From Oscillospiraceae bacterium (GTDB lineage: Bacteria > Bacillota > Clostridia > Oscillospirales > Ruminococcaceae): a stretch of 64,000 bases of DNA. Shown piece after piece: positions 14,693-23,560 of the stretch. Below the pieces are notes generated by a model, which worked only from the letters and a program-made list of their open reading frames with translations, made no database searches and was not told the DNA's origin. The stretch covers positions 1 to 64,000 of the forward strand of contig CAAGBS010000031.1 in assembly GCA_900768125.1 (NCBI GenBank). The letters run 5' to 3'. Positions within the stretch are counted from its first letter, which is position 1; each line of letters opens with the position of its first letter. The translations under genes were made by a program, and so were the position numbers.

Positions 14693-15238
14693 ATGGATCT
14701 CAGAATACAGAAAACCCGCGCCGCGATAAAGGCTGCATTCCTGGAGCTGCGCAAAAAGAAGCCCATCGAAAAAATCACCGTGACCGAACTTGCAAGACTC
14801 GCCGAGATAAACAAGGCTACATTCTATCTGCACTATTCAGATATATATTCCCTCGCCGAGGAACTTGAGGACGAAGTGATAGACGATATCCTGTCCGAAA
14901 TACAGGGGCTGAACAAGTTCTTCGATGACCCGCGGAAGTACTCTGCGGAGATACTACGCGCATTCCTAAACAGCCGGAAGATGCTGAACGGAGTGTTCTC
15001 CGGTTCCAGATATTCCAGCTTTGCGGGGAAGATCGAGGAGCGCGTCAAGGCGCGGCTCTACGCGGAATTTCCCAGGCTGAAGACCCGCCGCAACGACGTG
15101 GTGCTGACTTTCCTTATCCAGGGGCTGTTCCACACGGTCGCTTCCGCCGGAAAAGACGCCGACATCAGCGAGGAGTTTGAAACTCTCAACCGGCTCATGG
15201 ACAGCATCATCACCGAGCTGAAGCCGTCCGAGGGCTGA
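14693..15238 (+). CDS. TetR/AcrR-family transcriptional regulator
   Basis: 181 residues. The helix-turn-helix is unmistakable: KITVTELARLAEINKATFYLHYSDIYSLAEE (about residues 27-57), followed by an all-helical ligand-binding domain. The ATG at 14693 follows GGAGGG; an in-frame upstream extension to 14612 has no RBS. The gene is divergent from glgB and upstream of, but separately promoted from, the GH95 fucosidase. The interleaved palindromes over its own -35 box suggest autorepression and possible control of glgB. Ligand unknown. Confidence 0.9.
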   Translation: MDLRIQKTRAAIKAAFLELRKKKPIEKITVTELARLAEINKATFYLHYSDIYSLAEELEDEVIDDILSEIQGLNKFFDDPRKYSAEILRAFLNSRKMLNGVFSGSRYSSFAGKIEERVKARLYAEFPRLKTRRNDVVLTFLIQGLFHTVASAGKDADISEEFETLNRLMDSIITELKPSEG

Positions 15239-15259
15239 CGCACAGCTTCATTGACATTA

Positions 15260-15288
15260 TTGACATTTCAGATAAAGTGTGGTATAAT
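15260..15288 (+). promoter_or_regulatory. Promoter of the GH95 gene
   Basis: TTGACA, 17 bp, TATAAT, about 84 bases before the ATG at 15372. A second TTGACA at 15251 overlaps but gives a poor spacing. Confidence 0.83.
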
Positions 15289-15371
15289 TACCGTGTAATC
15301 GTTTTTCATTCCGGCGTGCCGGCAAACGCTTTCAGAGCGAAAAAATCGTATATTAGAAGGATACATAGATT

Positions 15372-17651
15372 ATGAGCAGAACCAATCAGATCTATTTTGA
15401 TCACCCCGGAGATTTCAGTCTGTGGGAACAGACCTGCCTGCCGATAGGCAACGGATATATGGGCGCCAGCATGTTTGGCGGAGTCGCGCAGGAGCGCATA
15501 GTGCTGAATGAAAAGACATTCTGGGCGGGCGGTCCCTGCGAGAAGCGCCCCGACTACTACGGGGGCAACCACCGCGGAAGATATGTGTATGTACAGCAGG
15601 TGCAGAAGCTGCTCGCCGCAGGTGAAAACAAGCGCGCCGAGGAACTCCTTCCCATGCTCACCGGTGACGGCGATTTCGGGACTTATCTCCTGCTCTGCGA
15701 CGCCGTTCTTGATTTTGAGCTTCCGCAGGGCGAAGTCACAGGCTACCGCAGGTCGCTCGACCTTGACAGATCGCTCTACAGCTGCGTTTTCACAGCCGGA
15801 GACGTGAGATTCACCCGCGAGGCTTTCGCAAGCTATCCAGCGAGGGTCATCGCGTTCAGGTTCACCGCGTCCGAAAAGGGGGCGCTGAACTTCACCCTTT
15901 CGCTCGACAAGACCCACCCCGCGGAAATAACCGCCGACAACAACACGCTGGTCTATTCCGGCGCAGCGGAGGACAACGGAATGCGCTTCGACGCAAGATT
16001 CCGCGTGTTCTCGGACGGTCAGGTCATTCCGCAGGACAAGAGCATCGCAGTCAGCGGCGCTTCGGAAGCCACGATATTCTTCTCCGCCGCCACCGACTAC
16101 GAGCCGAAATATCCGAAATACCGCACCGATACCGCTCCCTCTGCGGTCACGAAACCGCTTCTCCACACTGCCGAGCGTCTCGGCTGGGACGCGCTCTACG
16201 AAGAGCACTACACCGACTATTCTGCCTTGTTCAGCCGCGTAACGCTCAAACTCGGCGATGAAAAGGAGCTTCCCGCCGACAAGCTGCTGGAAGCCTACCG
16301 CAGCGCTGACAGAGCGGCAATGAACCGCCTCGAAACGCTGTACTTCAGCTACGGAAGATACCTGCTCATCTCGTCTTCAAGACCCGGTTCACTGCCCGCG
16401 AATCTCCAGGGCGTGTGGAACGAGAGCAATACCCCGCCATGGTGCTGCGACTACCATATAAATGTAAATCTCCAGATGAACTACTGGGGCGCGTACAACA
16501 CGAATCTTTCCGAAACAACAGCGCCGCTGACCGATTTTCTCGACTCGCTGAGAGAGCCGGGACGCGTCACCGCAAAGGAATACTACAATATAGTCAGCAC
16601 GCCCGAAAACCCGGAAAACGGCTGGACAGCGCACACCCAGTGCTCGCCGTTCGGCTGGACCGCACCCGGCTGGGAGTTCTACTGGGGCTGGTCCACTGCG
16701 GCTGTTGCGTGGCTCATGCAGAATATCTGGGAGAACTACGAATTCACCGGCAATAAGGACTACCTCCGCGACAAGATATACCCCATAATGCGTGAAAGCG
16801 TGCGGTTCTATGTCCAGTGGCTGATATACGATGAAAAGCAGGACAGAATGGTGTCCTCGCCGACCTACTCCCCGGAGCACGGTCCCGCGACCATCGGCAA
16901 TACCTACGAGCAGAGCCTCATTGAACAGCTTTTCATTGACTTTCTGAAAGCCTCCGCCGAACTCAACACCGACCCGGAACTTGCCGGAAAAGTCCGCGAG
17001 ATACTGCCGAAACTGAAACCCTACCACATCGGAAAGACCGGGCTTCTCAAGGAATGGTTCGAAGAAGACGAGCCTGATTTCGACCGCAGCCGCATACAGA
17101 AGAATCACCGCCACATCTCCCACCTGATGGGACTGTACCCCGGAAAGCAGATAAACCACTCCCGTCCGGAACTTATGCGGGCGGCTGTTGCCACGATGAA
17201 CGACCGCGGAGATGAGTCCACCGGCTGGGCGAGAGCCTACAAGATAAACCTCTGGGCGCGTACCGGTGACGGAAACCGCACCTACAAGCTGCTCCGCGGA
17301 CTTCTCAAAAGCTGCACGTTCCAGAATCTCTGGGATTTCCACCCGCCTTTCCAGATCGACGGAAACTTCGGCGCTTCCGCCGGTATCGCTGAAATGCTGC
17401 TGCAGAGCCACGAGGACGAGATACGCCTGCTGCCCGCGCTGCCCGATGAATGGAAGGACGGCAGATTTACCGGACTGTGCGCACGCGGCGGATTCGTTAT
17501 CGACGCCTGCTGGAGCGGTGGCTTCATCACAAAGCTAAGGATACTTCCCAAGCTTGGCGGCATCTGTAAATTTGCAGTCCCGCTGAAAGACGGCATACGC
17601 AATATGTCAGTCGAGACCGAAAAGGGCAAGGCTGTCGAGTTCAAATTCTGA
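15372..17651 (+). CDS. Glycoside hydrolase family 95 (alpha-L-fucosidase / alpha-L-galactosidase type)
   Basis: 759 residues, no signal peptide, so the enzyme is probably cytoplasmic and acts on imported oligosaccharides. The N-terminal sandwich domain opens with the GH95 signature WEQTCLPIGNGYMGASMFGG. In the helical barrel the general-base asparagines are visible in DYHINVNLQMNYWG, the acid Glu in SPTYSPEHGP, and the Asp of FQIDGNFGASAG. These correspond to the essential residues described for Bifidobacterium bifidum AfcA. Substrate may be fucosyl-alpha-1,2-galactose or alpha-galactosyl sugars. A fucose/arabinose isomerase homologue occurs elsewhere in the window (43464-44942). Start ATG after AGAAGGA; a terminator follows. 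Confidence 0.92.
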   Translation: MSRTNQIYFDHPGDFSLWEQTCLPIGNGYMGASMFGGVAQERIVLNEKTFWAGGPCEKRPDYYGGNHRGRYVYVQQVQKLLAAGENKRAEELLPMLTGDGDFGTYLLLCDAVLDFELPQGEVTGYRRSLDLDRSLYSCVFTAGDVRFTREAFASYPARVIAFRFTASEKGALNFTLSLDKTHPAEITADNNTLVYSGAAEDNGMRFDARFRVFSDGQVIPQDKSIAVSGASEATIFFSAATDYEPKYPKYRTDTAPSAVTKPLLHTAERLGWDALYEEHYTDYSALFSRVTLKLGDEKELPADKLLEAYRSADRAAMNRLETLYFSYGRYLLISSSRPGSLPANLQGVWNESNTPPWCCDYHINVNLQMNYWGAYNTNLSETTAPLTDFLDSLREPGRVTAKEYYNIVSTPENPENGWTAHTQCSPFGWTAPGWEFYWGWSTAAVAWLMQNIWENYEFTGNKDYLRDKIYPIMRESVRFYVQWLIYDEKQDRMVSSPTYSPEHGPATIGNTYEQSLIEQLFIDFLKASAELNTDPELAGKVREILPKLKPYHIGKTGLLKEWFEEDEPDFDRSRIQKNHRHISHLMGLYPGKQINHSRPELMRAAVATMNDRGDESTGWARAYKINLWARTGDGNRTYKLLRGLLKSCTFQNLWDFHPPFQIDGNFGASAGIAEMLLQSHEDEIRLLPALPDEWKDGRFTGLCARGGFVIDACWSGGFITKLRILPKLGGICKFAVPLKDGIRNMSVETEKGKAVEFKF

Positions 17652-17657
17652 TGTTGA

Positions 17658-17699
17658 CCGGACGTGACGCACAACGCGCTGCGTCCGGATCATTTTTTG
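17658..17699 (+). terminator. Terminator of the GH95 gene
   Basis: Stem CCGGACG / CGTCCGG at 17658-17688, followed by ATCATTTTTTG. Confidence 0.85.
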
Positions 17700-17776
17700 T
17701 AAAAATTCCTGTATTTTTTCTCCAAAACCCCTTTATTTTCTGCCGATTATATGTTATAATAAATAATAATATGATC

Positions 17777-17963
17777 AGTCTGTTGAAAAAACGATTCTGC
17801 CCGCGAAGCGGGCTTTTGAGATCCTTTTTTTGCCACGGGTCTCCCGGGGCAAAAAACACTTCTATCCTAGCAAGTGTGCGGTTTGTCGGCATAGCCGACA
17901 AACGTGCGAGCAGCCAAGATGTTCGGCTAAAAAGTCACTTTAGTGACTCTTTTTGACGGTCTT
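17777..17963. repeat. Hairpin-dense intergenic element with imperfect terminal inverted repeats (MITE-like)
   Basis: This roughly 187-base non-coding block contains six inverted repeats in succession: GCCCGC-gaa-GCGGGC (17799-17813), TTTTTTGCC...GGCAAAAAA with an inner CGGG-tct-CCCG (17826-17856), ACACTT...AAGTGT (17856-17877), GTTTGTCGGC-ata-GCCGACAAAC (17881-17903), AGCC...GGCT (17912-17928) and GTCACT-tt-AGTGAC (17934-17947). The ends, AGTCTGTTGAAAAA and TTTTTGACGGTCT, are imperfect inverted copies of each other. No coding potential was seen. This pattern suits a non-autonomous mobile element or a structured RNA region. Confidence 0.6.
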
Positions 17964-17991
17964 ATATAATTTCTTCTGGAAGGTGAACAAG

Positions 17992-18855
17992 ATGGCATTC
18001 TGTGATCTGCGTCCGGTCAAAATCTATAACGAAAGTTCCGGCGTATCCTATATCATCGGCGAAGTATTCGCAGTATACGCAAGTGAACCCCAGCCTGTCG
18101 TCTACAGCTGGGATCAGGTTCAGAAAGTCACCGAAGACAGGCGCGCTGTCACGGTACATACTGAAAACTGCGATTTCGTCATCTTAAAAAAGGATTTCGA
18201 ATCCAAGGCGGACTATTTCCGCGCGGTCGCTATTATCGAATGCTCCCAGAAATCCGGCGGCTTTGAATACGAGCACCAGCGGCGCATTCTCCCGCTGAAA
18301 AGCGAATATATCGAGACCGACCCCGGCAAGGACGCATACTACGGCTCCTGCGAGATAGACGAGAACGACGCTGCCGCGACATTCATCATGCTGATGAACT
18401 TCAGGCTGGTGAAAGTGCTCTGGCTGCTCGCGGTCATGCTCATGCTGGTGATACTGCTGGCTCTCCATCTTTTTGTTGGGATAACCCGCAGCAACGTCCT
18501 GTATTTTATCCCCATCTCCATGATAGGCGGCGCGATACTTACGCTCATCGTGTATATGATCTGCCATGCAGTCGCACGACGGAAGTACACCGCAGTTTCA
18601 AGCTGCGACCCCGCTTCGGACGAGCCGATATCGTTCATCATCAGCCCGAGCGGCTTCGCGGCTTGCGAAAGCTGCATCGCGGACGGTCAGGAGCTTATCC
18701 CGTGGAGCTCACTGGATTACTTTGTGGAATCGGACAAGATGTTTATATTCTACAAGGACGGAAACACGGCGGTATTCGTCCCCAAAAAGGCATTCGACAA
18801 GAAGTGCATCGGCGGGATAGCGGATATCATTTCACTGCGCCTTGAACAGCGTTAA
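17992..18855 (+). CDS. Membrane protein with two PH/YcxB-like halves
   Basis: 287 residues from the ATG at 17992 (RBS GGAAGGTG). Two transmembrane segments lie near residues 128-153 (VLWLLAVMLMLVILLALHLF) and 162-182. The regions on either side are strand-rich and look related: the N-terminal part contains AVTVHTENCDFVILKKDF and the C-terminal part MFIFYKDGNTAVFVPKKAF. The latter, with the preceding LIPWSSLDYFVE, is characteristic of YcxB-like membrane proteins. Function is unknown. It is followed after 16 bases by another uncharacterised gene and probably forms a two-gene operon with it. Confidence 0.68.
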   Translation: MAFCDLRPVKIYNESSGVSYIIGEVFAVYASEPQPVVYSWDQVQKVTEDRRAVTVHTENCDFVILKKDFESKADYFRAVAIIECSQKSGGFEYEHQRRILPLKSEYIETDPGKDAYYGSCEIDENDAAATFIMLMNFRLVKVLWLLAVMLMLVILLALHLFVGITRSNVLYFIPISMIGGAILTLIVYMICHAVARRKYTAVSSCDPASDEPISFIISPSGFAACESCIADGQELIPWSSLDYFVESDKMFIFYKDGNTAVFVPKKAFDKKCIGGIADIISLRLEQR

Positions 18856-18871
18856 ACGGAGGTAACTTCAA

Positions 18872-20332
18872 GTGGGAGTTGAAATAAAAAGCGAGCATAT
18901 CGAGCTGGGCGGCGGCAGCGTTATTCTGGCGTCCGTCCGCGGCGGAAAGGCAGTCATCGGAACATGCTCTGCGGGTTACGGTCTGAAACGCGGGGACACC
19001 TCGTCGCAGACCCGTATTTTCTACATCGGCAACGACCCTGTTGCTGAAATTCTCTGCCCGAATCACGGCAGCAAAAGCTCCGACAAGCTCATCTCTCTGT
19101 GCACCGGGTACTCCGCGATGGACGATGAGATACACGACACGCTCACAGAAAGCTTCAACCGGCTGAACAAGGGCGATTCCCTTGCGTCGGGGCTTCACGA
19201 CGTGCTTGCGCTGCTCCCCGACGGAGTTTACACCGTTTACTATTCCGACTACTACCCCACCGATGGCACCGGTACGTTCTTCTGGGGAGCCTATAATCTC
19301 ACCCACGAGATACACGGCACGGCGGAGCACAACCGCACCATCGGCAGATACAAGACCCTGCGCCCCTGTTTCCTGATACCCGGCGCGCCGCTGGACACCT
19401 ATGATTCCAAGCTGCTTCCGATGACGAACGAAGCTGTAAAGTCCAGAAAATGCCAGGGAATAGTGCTGCACCTGTCGGGACTGCATTCCGTTCTTCTGAA
19501 AGGACATCACGGAGCTGTCTCCTGCGTTGACGCGAAGATACCGTTCAGGTGCGCGGTGATAGAAAAGCTGTGCGAGCCATACACCGACGAGCCGGTGATC
19601 ATACCGGTAAAGCCCGCGGAACCTGCTCCTGAGGAGAACGAAGCCCCCGCAGACGCGCAGACGGAAACTCCCGCAGACGCCGAGCAGTCCGAGGCGCCCG
19701 CAGAGGAGACCCAGAAGCCCGTACAGGAAGCGCCGCAGCGCGAGGGTATCACCGGATTCCGCAGCCCGTCTGCGAAGATACCGCTGGAGCTTATCCCGCG
19801 CGAAATGCTGAAAATAATCCTGGAAACGCGCTCCGAGTACAAGCCGGAGCAGTACCGCGCGCTTATCCGCAAGCTGGGGCTGGTACGCAAAAAATCCTAC
19901 AGCAACAAGGTTATTCCGCGCCCGGTGCTCGACCTGTGCGAGCAGATGCCCGACTGCGAGATGATGGAATCAGTCTTCACCGTGGACAAGCTGAATCAGG
20001 GTCAGCTGAATGCACTGCTTGCAGGCGAAGTGGAGTACAACGATGAAATAATCATCTCCCCGAACTTCTACGCCAGCATAGTGACTGCCTGCAATTACCT
20101 GCAGTTCACCAACCCGAAGAAATTCGTGGAGTTTGCGCTGGCGATACTGGATAATCCGGAACTTTACGCAACGCACGAGTACATAGCAAACCGTATTTCC
20201 CGCGTCACAAGCAAGGACGTGTATGCATTCTTCAAATCGGTGCTCGCCAACGGCGACCCGGGCTATGAGAAAATCGCCAACATCGCGGAAAAGTACGTTG
20301 CCGCGTACGACAAGCAGAAAGATAATAAATAA
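18872..20332 (+). CDS. Uncharacterised two-domain protein with Pro/Glu/Ala linker
   Basis: 486 residues starting with GTG (RBS GGAGGT, 8 bases). I do not recognise the family. The N-terminal 240 residues are mixed alpha/beta, starting with strands (EIKSEHIELGGGSVILASV) and containing LPDGVYTVYYSDYYPTDG and GTFFWGAYNLTHEIHG. Residues about 250-295 form a low-complexity Pro/Glu/Ala/Thr linker. The C-terminal 190 residues are helical and include repeated short helices around PLELIPREMLKIILETRSEY and ISPNFYASIVTACNYLQF. No signal peptide or membrane segment is present. Its partner upstream is a membrane protein, so it may be the cytoplasmic component of a small membrane complex (inference). Confidence 0.75.
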   Translation: MGVEIKSEHIELGGGSVILASVRGGKAVIGTCSAGYGLKRGDTSSQTRIFYIGNDPVAEILCPNHGSKSSDKLISLCTGYSAMDDEIHDTLTESFNRLNKGDSLASGLHDVLALLPDGVYTVYYSDYYPTDGTGTFFWGAYNLTHEIHGTAEHNRTIGRYKTLRPCFLIPGAPLDTYDSKLLPMTNEAVKSRKCQGIVLHLSGLHSVLLKGHHGAVSCVDAKIPFRCAVIEKLCEPYTDEPVIIPVKPAEPAPEENEAPADAQTETPADAEQSEAPAEETQKPVQEAPQREGITGFRSPSAKIPLELIPREMLKIILETRSEYKPEQYRALIRKLGLVRKKSYSNKVIPRPVLDLCEQMPDCEMMESVFTVDKLNQGQLNALLAGEVEYNDEIIISPNFYASIVTACNYLQFTNPKKFVEFALAILDNPELYATHEYIANRISRVTSKDVYAFFKSVLANGDPGYEKIANIAEKYVAAYDKQKDNK

Positions 20333-20337
20333 TCAAA

Positions 20338-20370
20338 GGGCAGGAGTTATATCCTGCCCTCGTTCTTTTT
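20338..20370. terminator. Terminator shared by the uncharacterised operon and dut
   Basis: Stem GGGCAGG / CCTGCCC, followed on the plus strand by TCGTTCTTTTT. It touches the dut stop codon from the other side and can serve both strands. Confidence 0.8.
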
Positions 20371-20863
20371 ACTTTGATGTAGTCGAGCCGAACCCGCCGT
20401 TGCGTACTCCAGCCGCATCGTCATCGACCGTTATGCCGTACTCGACGAATATTCCCTGCGCGAATCCGGTTCCAGCCGGGATAGTCAGCGTTTTGCCCTC
20501 GTTGGAATCGTTCGTCACCTTGATGAAGATATGACCCTCGTTGTCGGAGCTTGAATAATCGCTGTCGATGATGCCGACCGTGTTGTTCAGCTGAAGCCGG
20601 TACTTGAATCCCAGTCCGCTGCGCGGGTAAATTTTCAGCACCCAGCCCTCCTCAATGAGCACGCGTATTCCGGTGGGTATCTTTGCAGTCTCGCCGGGCT
20701 TCAGCTCAATGTCGAACGGCGCAAAGAAATCATACCCCGCCGAGCCTGCTGTGGCGCGCTTCGGGAGCTTTATGCCCTCGTATATCTTCTCTGCGTCCCC
20801 GCGCTCGCAGCCTTCCTTGAACTGCGTCAGACTTACCTTTTCAAATTTTGCTATTCTTCTCAT
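20369..20863 (-). CDS. dut: dUTP diphosphatase
   Basis: 164 residues; hydrolyses dUTP to dUMP and pyrophosphate, providing dUMP for thymidylate and keeping uracil out of DNA. The trimeric dUTPase motifs appear in order: AGYDFF (I), YPRSGLGFKYRL (II), NNTVGIIDSDYSSS (III), GTGFAQGIFVEYG (IV) and the glycine-rich C-terminal GGFGSTT (V). The ATG at 20863 is chosen because AAAGG stands eight bases before it; two earlier in-frame starts are too close to that site. It is the third gene of nrdD-nrdG-dut, a coherent deoxynucleotide operon. The insertion SSSDNEGHIFI in motif III is slightly unusual. Confidence 0.93.
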   Translation of the reverse strand: MRRIAKFEKVSLTQFKEGCERGDAEKIYEGIKLPKRATAGSAGYDFFAPFDIELKPGETAKIPTGIRVLIEEGWVLKIYPRSGLGFKYRLQLNNTVGIIDSDYSSSDNEGHIFIKVTNDSNEGKTLTIPAGTGFAQGIFVEYGITVDDDAAGVRNGGFGSTTSK

Positions 20864-20884
20864 AGTCATCACCTTTCATTAAAA

Positions 20885-21373
20885 TCAGTCAAACAGCACC
20901 ACTTTGCCGAGCCTTAATGTTTCCTGCACGTCTATCACGCGCTGGTTTGAACTGCCTTTCCAGTGCAGCTTCGGGTCGCGGACCGCTTCCACATATTTCC
21001 CGTCCACCAATACGTCAAGCAGCGGAATTATCTCAAGATCGTTTATCTGCTCCCAGCTGTATCCGGTGTAGAGCCAGATGCTTTTCTGCGGCAGCGTTTC
21101 GCGGACTTTTCTCGCAAGACGGGTTATCTCGCCGCGGTTTTTGTGGTGCAGCGGGTCTCCACCGCTGAAAGTTATGCCGCTTATGTAGTCTGCGGAAAGC
21201 TTCTCGAAAAGTTCCTGCTCCGCGGCTTCGTCAAACGGTATGCCGCCGTCTATATCCCAAGTTATGGGATTGTGACAGCCGCGGCAGCGGTGCTCGCACC
21301 CCGCCACCCACAGCACGGTGCGAAGACCGTCGCCGTTCAGCATATCATCGGTAGTTATGTTATGGTAACGCAT
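20885..21373 (-). CDS. nrdG: Anaerobic ribonucleotide reductase activating enzyme (radical SAM)
   Basis: 162 residues. The radical SAM cluster motif is C-x3-C-x2-C in VAGCEHRCRGCHNPITWD, and the SAM-binding ITFSGGDPLHH follows. NrdG uses SAM and an iron-sulfur cluster to create the glycyl radical on NrdD. The gene lies 19 bases downstream of nrdD and 21 upstream of dut. The RBS before the ATG at 21373 is weak (AAGAGA), which may set the low NrdG:NrdD ratio. Confidence 0.95.
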   Translation of the reverse strand: MRYHNITTDDMLNGDGLRTVLWVAGCEHRCRGCHNPITWDIDGGIPFDEAAEQELFEKLSADYISGITFSGGDPLHHKNRGEITRLARKVRETLPQKSIWLYTGYSWEQINDLEIIPLLDVLVDGKYVEAVRDPKLHWKGSSNQRVIDVQETLRLGKVVLFD

Positions 21374-21392
21374 TTTTCGATTCTCTTTCTTT

Positions 21393-23513
21393 TTACATAC
21401 TCTTGCGGTCGGCTATCTCAGCCATCTTTGCCGCGTTAAGTCGCGTATCGCCCTTTACCCTTGAATAGCTGAGGTAGCCGTTCATGCGGTCTATCTTGGT
21501 GAGGTTCGTGCTGCCGCACTTCGGGCATACGTCCATTTCAAGCTGCTGGTAGCCGCAGTCGTCGCAGTAGGCGAGCGACAGGTTGATGCCCTCGTAGAAG
21601 CCCTTGTTCATCGCGCGGCGCACAAGCGTCTCCACAGCGCCCTTGTTGTAGTCGATAGGATATCTTACATACTGAATCTTTCCGCCGTTGAACAGATTCC
21701 AGAAGCGCTCCTCGCGGTCCTGCTTCTGTATCGGGGTGATGTCCTCGGTGACGTGGCAGTGGAAGCTGTTGCTTACATACTCGCGGTCGGATACATTCTC
21801 GATTATTCCGTACTTCTTGCGGAACTGCTTTATCTGCAGTCCGCAGAGGTTCTCCGCAGGAGTTCCGTATATTGCGTACAGATGACCGTCCTCTTTCTTG
21901 AAGTCCGCAACGCGCTTGTTGATGTACTCCATGACTTTCAGCGCGAAGCTGCCGTCCTCCGCAAGGGACTTCTTGTCCGCAAGCTGTTCAAGCTCATTCA
22001 GCGCGGTGATGCCGAACGAAGCGGTAGCCGACTTCAGCAGCGGCTTTATCTTGTCGTGAATGCCGAGATGACCGCCCAGGAATCCGCCCTCGCAGTAGGC
22101 AAGCGGGTTAGTGCTTGCTTTCATTTCGCCGAGGTAGTCGTAGGTGCGAATGTGTATCCTTCTGATGAGGTTCAGGTAGTAATCCAGCACCTCGAAGAAA
22201 TCCCGGCTCTCCTGCTGCGCCTTCGCGTATATCATCGGGAGGTGCAGCGACACAGCGCCGATGTTGAATCTGCCCACGAATACGGGCTTGTCGTTCTCGT
22301 CGGCAGGCTCCATTCCGCCGCGCTCGAACCACGGCGAGAGGAACGCACGGCACCCCATCGGGCTGATTATCCTGCCATATTTCTTGTAGATGGAAGCAAC
22401 GTAGCCGTCTCCGGTAAGGCTGAGCCAATCGGGGTACATAGCCTTGCTGCTGCACTCCACGCCCGCCATGAATACGTCTTCCAGCGGCTTTCCCGGACCG
22501 TGGAGGTTCTCGTCATACAGGAAAACTATCTTCGGGAAAAGCACCGGCTTCTTGCAGTTCTTCTTGCCCTGACCCTTGCGGCGTACGTCCAGCATGGTGA
22601 TGCTTGCCATTTTCGCGAATCTTCCGGTGCCGGTGCCTGCGGTCATGGTGATGAACGGGTAGTCGCCGCGGCTGGAACTTACGGAGTTGAACTTGTATTC
22701 CCAGCCCTGGAATCCCTGCTCAAAATCCACCTTTACGTCAGCCATTGCCTCGCGCTCTGCCGCCTCGTCTGAAAGCCCAAGGCTCTTGTAGCGGTCGTAC
22801 TGCTTCTTGTAGGATTTCTCCGCATAGGGTTCAAGCAGCAGGTCAACGCTGGGCACAGTGAACCCGCCGTACTGCTGGCTGGCAGCGGACAGCGTGATAT
22901 CGCCGATGACATCGAACGCGACCGCGAGGGTCTTCGGCTCGTTGTACCAGAGATTTCCCATCTCGAAGCCGCCCTCCAGCACGCTCTTGACGTCAAAAAG
23001 GCAGCAGTTCATGGTGTCGCGGCGGGCGCTCATATCATGGACGTAGATATAACCATCGCGGCACGCCTGCAGTTCCTCCGTGGTCATGAAAAACTTCTGG
23101 TAAAGCTCCTTGTTCAGCTCGTTGAAGATAAGGCTGCGCTTTGTGGATACCAGTGCGGAATCGGTGTTGGAGTTCTCCTTGTCGCCGATGTACATGATGG
23201 ACTGGCTCTTTTTGTAGACCTCGTCCAGCATGCTTACAAAATCCTGCTTGTAGTTGCGGTAGTCCTTGTAGCTTTTCGCAACGGCGTGATTCGTTGCCTC
23301 CAGCGCGCCCTCGACTATGTTGTGCATCTGCGCGATGGTTATTTCATCAGTGTGGAGCGCTTCCGCCTTCTCGGTCACGAATTTGCAGATGAAGTCTATC
23401 TCAGCGGGGGTAAACTCGTACATCACGCGGGTGGCGGACTTGTTCACCGCGTTCACCACCTTCTGGACATTAAATTCTTCCTTCGTATTGTCCTTCTTGA
23501 TTACCCTTATCAT
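21393..23513 (-). CDS. nrdD: Anaerobic ribonucleoside-triphosphate reductase (class III)
   Basis: 706 residues; reduces ribonucleotides using a glycyl radical. The N-terminal ATP-cone begins VIKKDNTKEEFNVQKVV and mediates allosteric control. Near the C-terminus a zinc site CDDCGYQQLEMDVCPKCG is followed by RMNGYLSYSR, in which Gly679 is the expected radical site. The ATG at 23513 follows AAAGGAA at about 11 bases; the open frame extends 37 codons upstream but crosses the promoter at 23593-23621, so that extension is not translated. First gene of nrdD-nrdG-dut. The unusual repeats overlapping its promoter could be NrdR sites. Confidence 0.95.
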   Translation of the reverse strand: MIRVIKKDNTKEEFNVQKVVNAVNKSATRVMYEFTPAEIDFICKFVTEKAEALHTDEITIAQMHNIVEGALEATNHAVAKSYKDYRNYKQDFVSMLDEVYKKSQSIMYIGDKENSNTDSALVSTKRSLIFNELNKELYQKFFMTTEELQACRDGYIYVHDMSARRDTMNCCLFDVKSVLEGGFEMGNLWYNEPKTLAVAFDVIGDITLSAASQQYGGFTVPSVDLLLEPYAEKSYKKQYDRYKSLGLSDEAAEREAMADVKVDFEQGFQGWEYKFNSVSSSRGDYPFITMTAGTGTGRFAKMASITMLDVRRKGQGKKNCKKPVLFPKIVFLYDENLHGPGKPLEDVFMAGVECSSKAMYPDWLSLTGDGYVASIYKKYGRIISPMGCRAFLSPWFERGGMEPADENDKPVFVGRFNIGAVSLHLPMIYAKAQQESRDFFEVLDYYLNLIRRIHIRTYDYLGEMKASTNPLAYCEGGFLGGHLGIHDKIKPLLKSATASFGITALNELEQLADKKSLAEDGSFALKVMEYINKRVADFKKEDGHLYAIYGTPAENLCGLQIKQFRKKYGIIENVSDREYVSNSFHCHVTEDITPIQKQDREERFWNLFNGGKIQYVRYPIDYNKGAVETLVRRAMNKGFYEGINLSLAYCDDCGYQQLEMDVCPKCGSTNLTKIDRMNGYLSYSRVKGDTRLNAAKMAEIADRKSM

Positions 23514-23560
23514 TGAGCTGACATTCCTTTCAGATTTACAGTATTTGTGCCATTCACGAC

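Noticed and set aside
17777..17963. CRISPR-like array in the hairpin cluster
   Set aside because: The hairpins differ in sequence and spacing; there are no regular identical repeats and no cas genes.
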